Source of the DNA: Vreelandella maris | Lineage (GTDB): Bacteria; Pseudomonadota; Gammaproteobacteria; Pseudomonadales; Halomonadaceae | Assembly: GCF_013371085.1 (NCBI RefSeq) | Contig: NZ_JABWCV010000001.1 | Span: forward strand, 222,224-286,223 | DNA length: 64,000 nt | Direction: 5' to 3' | Shown here: positions 62,374 to 64,000 of the stretch, in pieces | Position numbering within the stretch: position 1 is the first letter of the stretch | Layout: the number at the start of each line of letters is the position of its first letter | The notes under the pieces: generated by a model | The model's input: the letters and a program-made list of their open reading frames with translations, nothing else | Told to the model about the DNA's origin: nothing | The model's database searches: none | Translations under genes and position numbers: made by a program

Positions 62374-64000
62374 ATGGCAACTGCAACCGTTATTGCAATT
62401 TCTGGTCAGGCTTGGGCACGTGATGAATCCGGTAACCTGCGTGAACTGAGTATTGGTGATGTGTTGCAGGAAGGTGAAGTTCTCATTACTTCCAGTAATG
62501 GCAGTGTAGAACTGGATTTTGCTGACGGGGCGGGTAATAGCCTAGTGGAGGGCGGCCAAGAAGTGGTTGTTTCTTCCGAACTCGACAGCGACCAGCTTGT
62601 GTCCACTGAAGATGCCAGTGCACAGGATGCGGATCTTGAAGCGCTGTTAGCTGCCCTGGAAGATGAAGAAGGTGATCTTCTCGATATCCTTGATGCAACT
62701 GCCGCGGGTGGTGGCGCTGGCGGCGGTGGTGAGGGGCATGATTTCGTGCGTCTTGCTCGTATTGCAGAGCAAACCGACCCGTTAAGTTTTGAGACCTCGG
62801 GCGGGCTGGAAGAAGGAGAGTTCGTTGAGTTTGGCGGGGCTCCTGATACGGCAGCTGCCGAGGAGGTTGAGCCGACGCCTGAGCCAGAGCCGACTCCCGA
62901 GCCGATCAATACCCTCGCTGATGACGGTGAGTCGGTTACGACCAACGAAGACGAGGTGGCTAGCGGCAACGTACTCGACAATACCCAAAACCCAGATGGC
63001 CCCGATGCGGCCACGGTAGTGAGTTTCAGCTGGTACGAACAAACTGCAGCTGCAGGTGAGACGGCCACTCAAGATGGTGTGGGCACCCTGACCATTGCCG
63101 AGAATGGCGCGTTCACATTTACTCCTGTCGAGAACTATGACGGCGATATCGAAGCCGCTAGCTACAACGTAACAGACGGAGAAAACACCGTTACGTCGAC
63201 CCTTGCGATTTCTGTCACGCCGGTGAACGACACCCCGGTGCCGGAAGACGACGACAACACCACCGCTGCCAGCGATGACGCGCTGACCACCGAAGAAGAC
63301 ACCGCGCTGACCATCCAGCCCGGCACGCTGCTGGCTAACGACAATGACCCGGACGGTGACACCCTCACCATCACCAGTGTTGGCAATGCCACCAACGGCA
63401 GTGTGGTACTGAACGGCGACGGCACCATCACCTTTACCCCGAACGACAACTTCAACGGCGACGCCCAGTTCGAGTACACCGTCGACGACGGCAATGGTGC
63501 CACGGCCAGTGCCACGGTCACGGTGGAGGTCACGCCGGTGAACGACACCCCGGTGCCGGAAGACGACAACAACACCACCGCTGCCAGCGATGACGCGCTG
63601 ACCACCGAAGAAGACACGGCGCTGATCATCCAGCCCGACACACTGCTGGCCAACGACGATGATCCGGACGGTGACACCCTCACCATCACCAGCGTCGGCA
63701 ATGCCACCAACGGCACCGTGGCCCTCAATAATGACGGCACCATCACCTTTACCCCGAACGACAACTTCAACGGCGACGCCACGTTCGAGTACACCGTCGA
63801 CGACGGCAATGGTGCCACGGCCAGTGCCACGGTCACGGTGGAGGTCACGCCGGTGAACGACACCCCGGTACCGGAAGATGACGACAACACCACCGCTGCC
63901 AGCGATGACGCGCTGACCACCGAAGAAGACACCGCGCTGACCATCCAGCCCGGCACGCTGCTGGCTAACGACAATGACCCGGACGGTGACACCCTCACCA
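62374..64000 (+). CDS. lapA: LapA-type giant adhesin, retention module plus cadherin-like repeats (5' part)
   Basis: The reading frame opens at ATG 62374 (GGGAGA five bases upstream) and continues beyond the window, giving 542 residues. Residues 1-130 match the LapA retention module: MATATVIAISGQAWARD start, a domain expected to plug the TolC-like channel, and a T109-A-A-G112 di-alanine site followed by Gly-rich and FVRLARIAEQTDPL sequence. LapG-type proteases cut between the two Ala under c-di-GMP control through LapD; neither is in this window. After an acidic Pro-rich linker (EPTPEPEPTPEP), one divergent and then near-identical 105-residue cadherin/Ig-like repeats begin. The upstream type I secretion genes are the presumed exporter. 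Confidence 0.93.
   Translation, partial: MATATVIAISGQAWARDESGNLRELSIGDVLQEGEVLITSSNGSVELDFADGAGNSLVEGGQEVVVSSELDSDQLVSTEDASAQDADLEALLAALEDEEGDLLDILDATAAGGGAGGGGEGHDFVRLARIAEQTDPLSFETSGGLEEGEFVEFGGAPDTAAAEEVEPTPEPEPTPEPINTLADDGESVTTNEDEVASGNVLDNTQNPDGPDAATVVSFSWYEQTAAAGETATQDGVGTLTIAENGAFTFTPVENYDGDIEAASYNVTDGENTVTSTLAISVTPVNDTPVPEDDDNTTAASDDALTTEEDTALTIQPGTLLANDNDPDGDTLTITSVGNATNGSVVLNGDGTITFTPNDNFNGDAQFEYTVDDGNGATASATVTVEVTPVNDTPVPEDDNNTTAASDDALTTEEDTALIIQPDTLLANDDDPDGDTLTITSVGNATNGTVALNNDGTITFTPNDNFNGDATFEYTVDDGNGATASATVTVEVTPVNDTPVPEDDDNTTAASDDALTTEEDTALTIQPGTLLANDNDPDGDTLT
63223..64000 (+). repeat. 315-bp tandem repeats in the adhesin gene
   Basis: Units begin at 63223, 63538 and 63853 (GTGAACGACACCCCGGT at each), exactly 315 bp or 105 codons apart; the third is cut by the window end. 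Each encodes a cadherin-like domain with DDALTTEEDTAL, ANDxDPDGDTLTIT, GDGTITFTPNDNFNGDA and FEYTVDDGNGATASATVTV. Copies are nearly identical at the DNA level, with a few changes such as QPGT/QPDT. Confidence 0.95.

Noticed and set aside
62406..63068. 220-codon minus-strand open frame, Ser/Pro-rich
   Set aside because: Low-complexity translation of the complement of the adhesin retention module and linker; no family resemblance.
63162..63998. 278-codon open frame on the minus strand opposite the adhesin
   Set aside because: It is a shadow of the GC-biased 315-bp repeats: Ser/Val-rich, periodic with the same 105-codon unit, no ribosome-binding site, and antisense to a well-supported LapA-type gene.

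Overview
The window reads as chromosomal DNA of a halophilic gammaproteobacterium, most likely Halomonas/Vreelandella. The grounds are a moderately high G+C content, a complete group-1 Mrp Na+/H+ antiporter operon, a PHA-synthesis repressor (PhaR), a betaine/choline-type binding protein beside a gamma-butyrobetaine hydroxylase, and housekeeping neighbourhoods typical of the Oceanospirillales/Pseudomonas side of the class. This assignment is inference from gene content; there is no rRNA here. I see no prophage, insertion sequence or CRISPR array.

Layout. 1-9.6 kb: two LysR regulators, a lipocalin, YjbQ, a membrane-anchored degenerate phosphoesterase fused to a GT4 glycosyltransferase, a TVP38 protein, a betaine-type binding protein, gamma-butyrobetaine hydroxylase, AzoR and an alkyltransferase-like protein. 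9.6-16 kb: a GNAT-nitrilase fusion, a DMT exporter, FadH and threonine aldolase, with a palindrome-rich non-coding element between the last two. 16-21 kb: the PrkA-YeaH-SpoVR stress module. 21-27 kb: HiPIP, a stand-alone Lrp effector domain, a DNA/RNA endonuclease, three tRNA-Leu(CAG) genes, RNase R and RlmB. 27-31 kb: rpsF-rpsR-membrane protein-rplI, then dnaB. 31-35 kb: small proteins, a DCC thioredoxin-like protein and an Fe-S photolyase divergent from hemH. 35-41 kb: mrpABCDEFG. 41-54 kb: a DUF2256 mini-protein overlapping a DASH cryptochrome, MltB-type transglycosylase, RsmE, PhaR, PurD, thioesterase-PrkB, HIT, Coq7, EttA, a short LOV photoreceptor and an MFS transporter. 54.5-64 kb: a SelW-like protein and DMT exporter, then a type I secretion operon (TolC-OmpA fusion, LapB-like ABC ATPase, HlyD/LapC adaptor, LuxR-type regulator) and the 5' part of its presumed substrate, a LapA-type giant adhesin with retention module and 105-residue tandem repeats that runs off the window.

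Two themes stand out. One is light and photodamage: an Fe-S (6-4)-type photolyase beside hemH, DUF2256 with a DASH cryptochrome, and a short LOV protein. Similar TATAC/GTATA dyads lie upstream of both photolyase units. The other is cell-surface retention: a dedicated secretion machine whose outer-membrane channel carries its own peptidoglycan-binding domain, next to an adhesin bearing a candidate LapG-type di-alanine cleavage site. The most unusual single protein is the glycosyltransferase whose N-terminal phosphoesterase fold has lost nearly all metal-ligand motifs.
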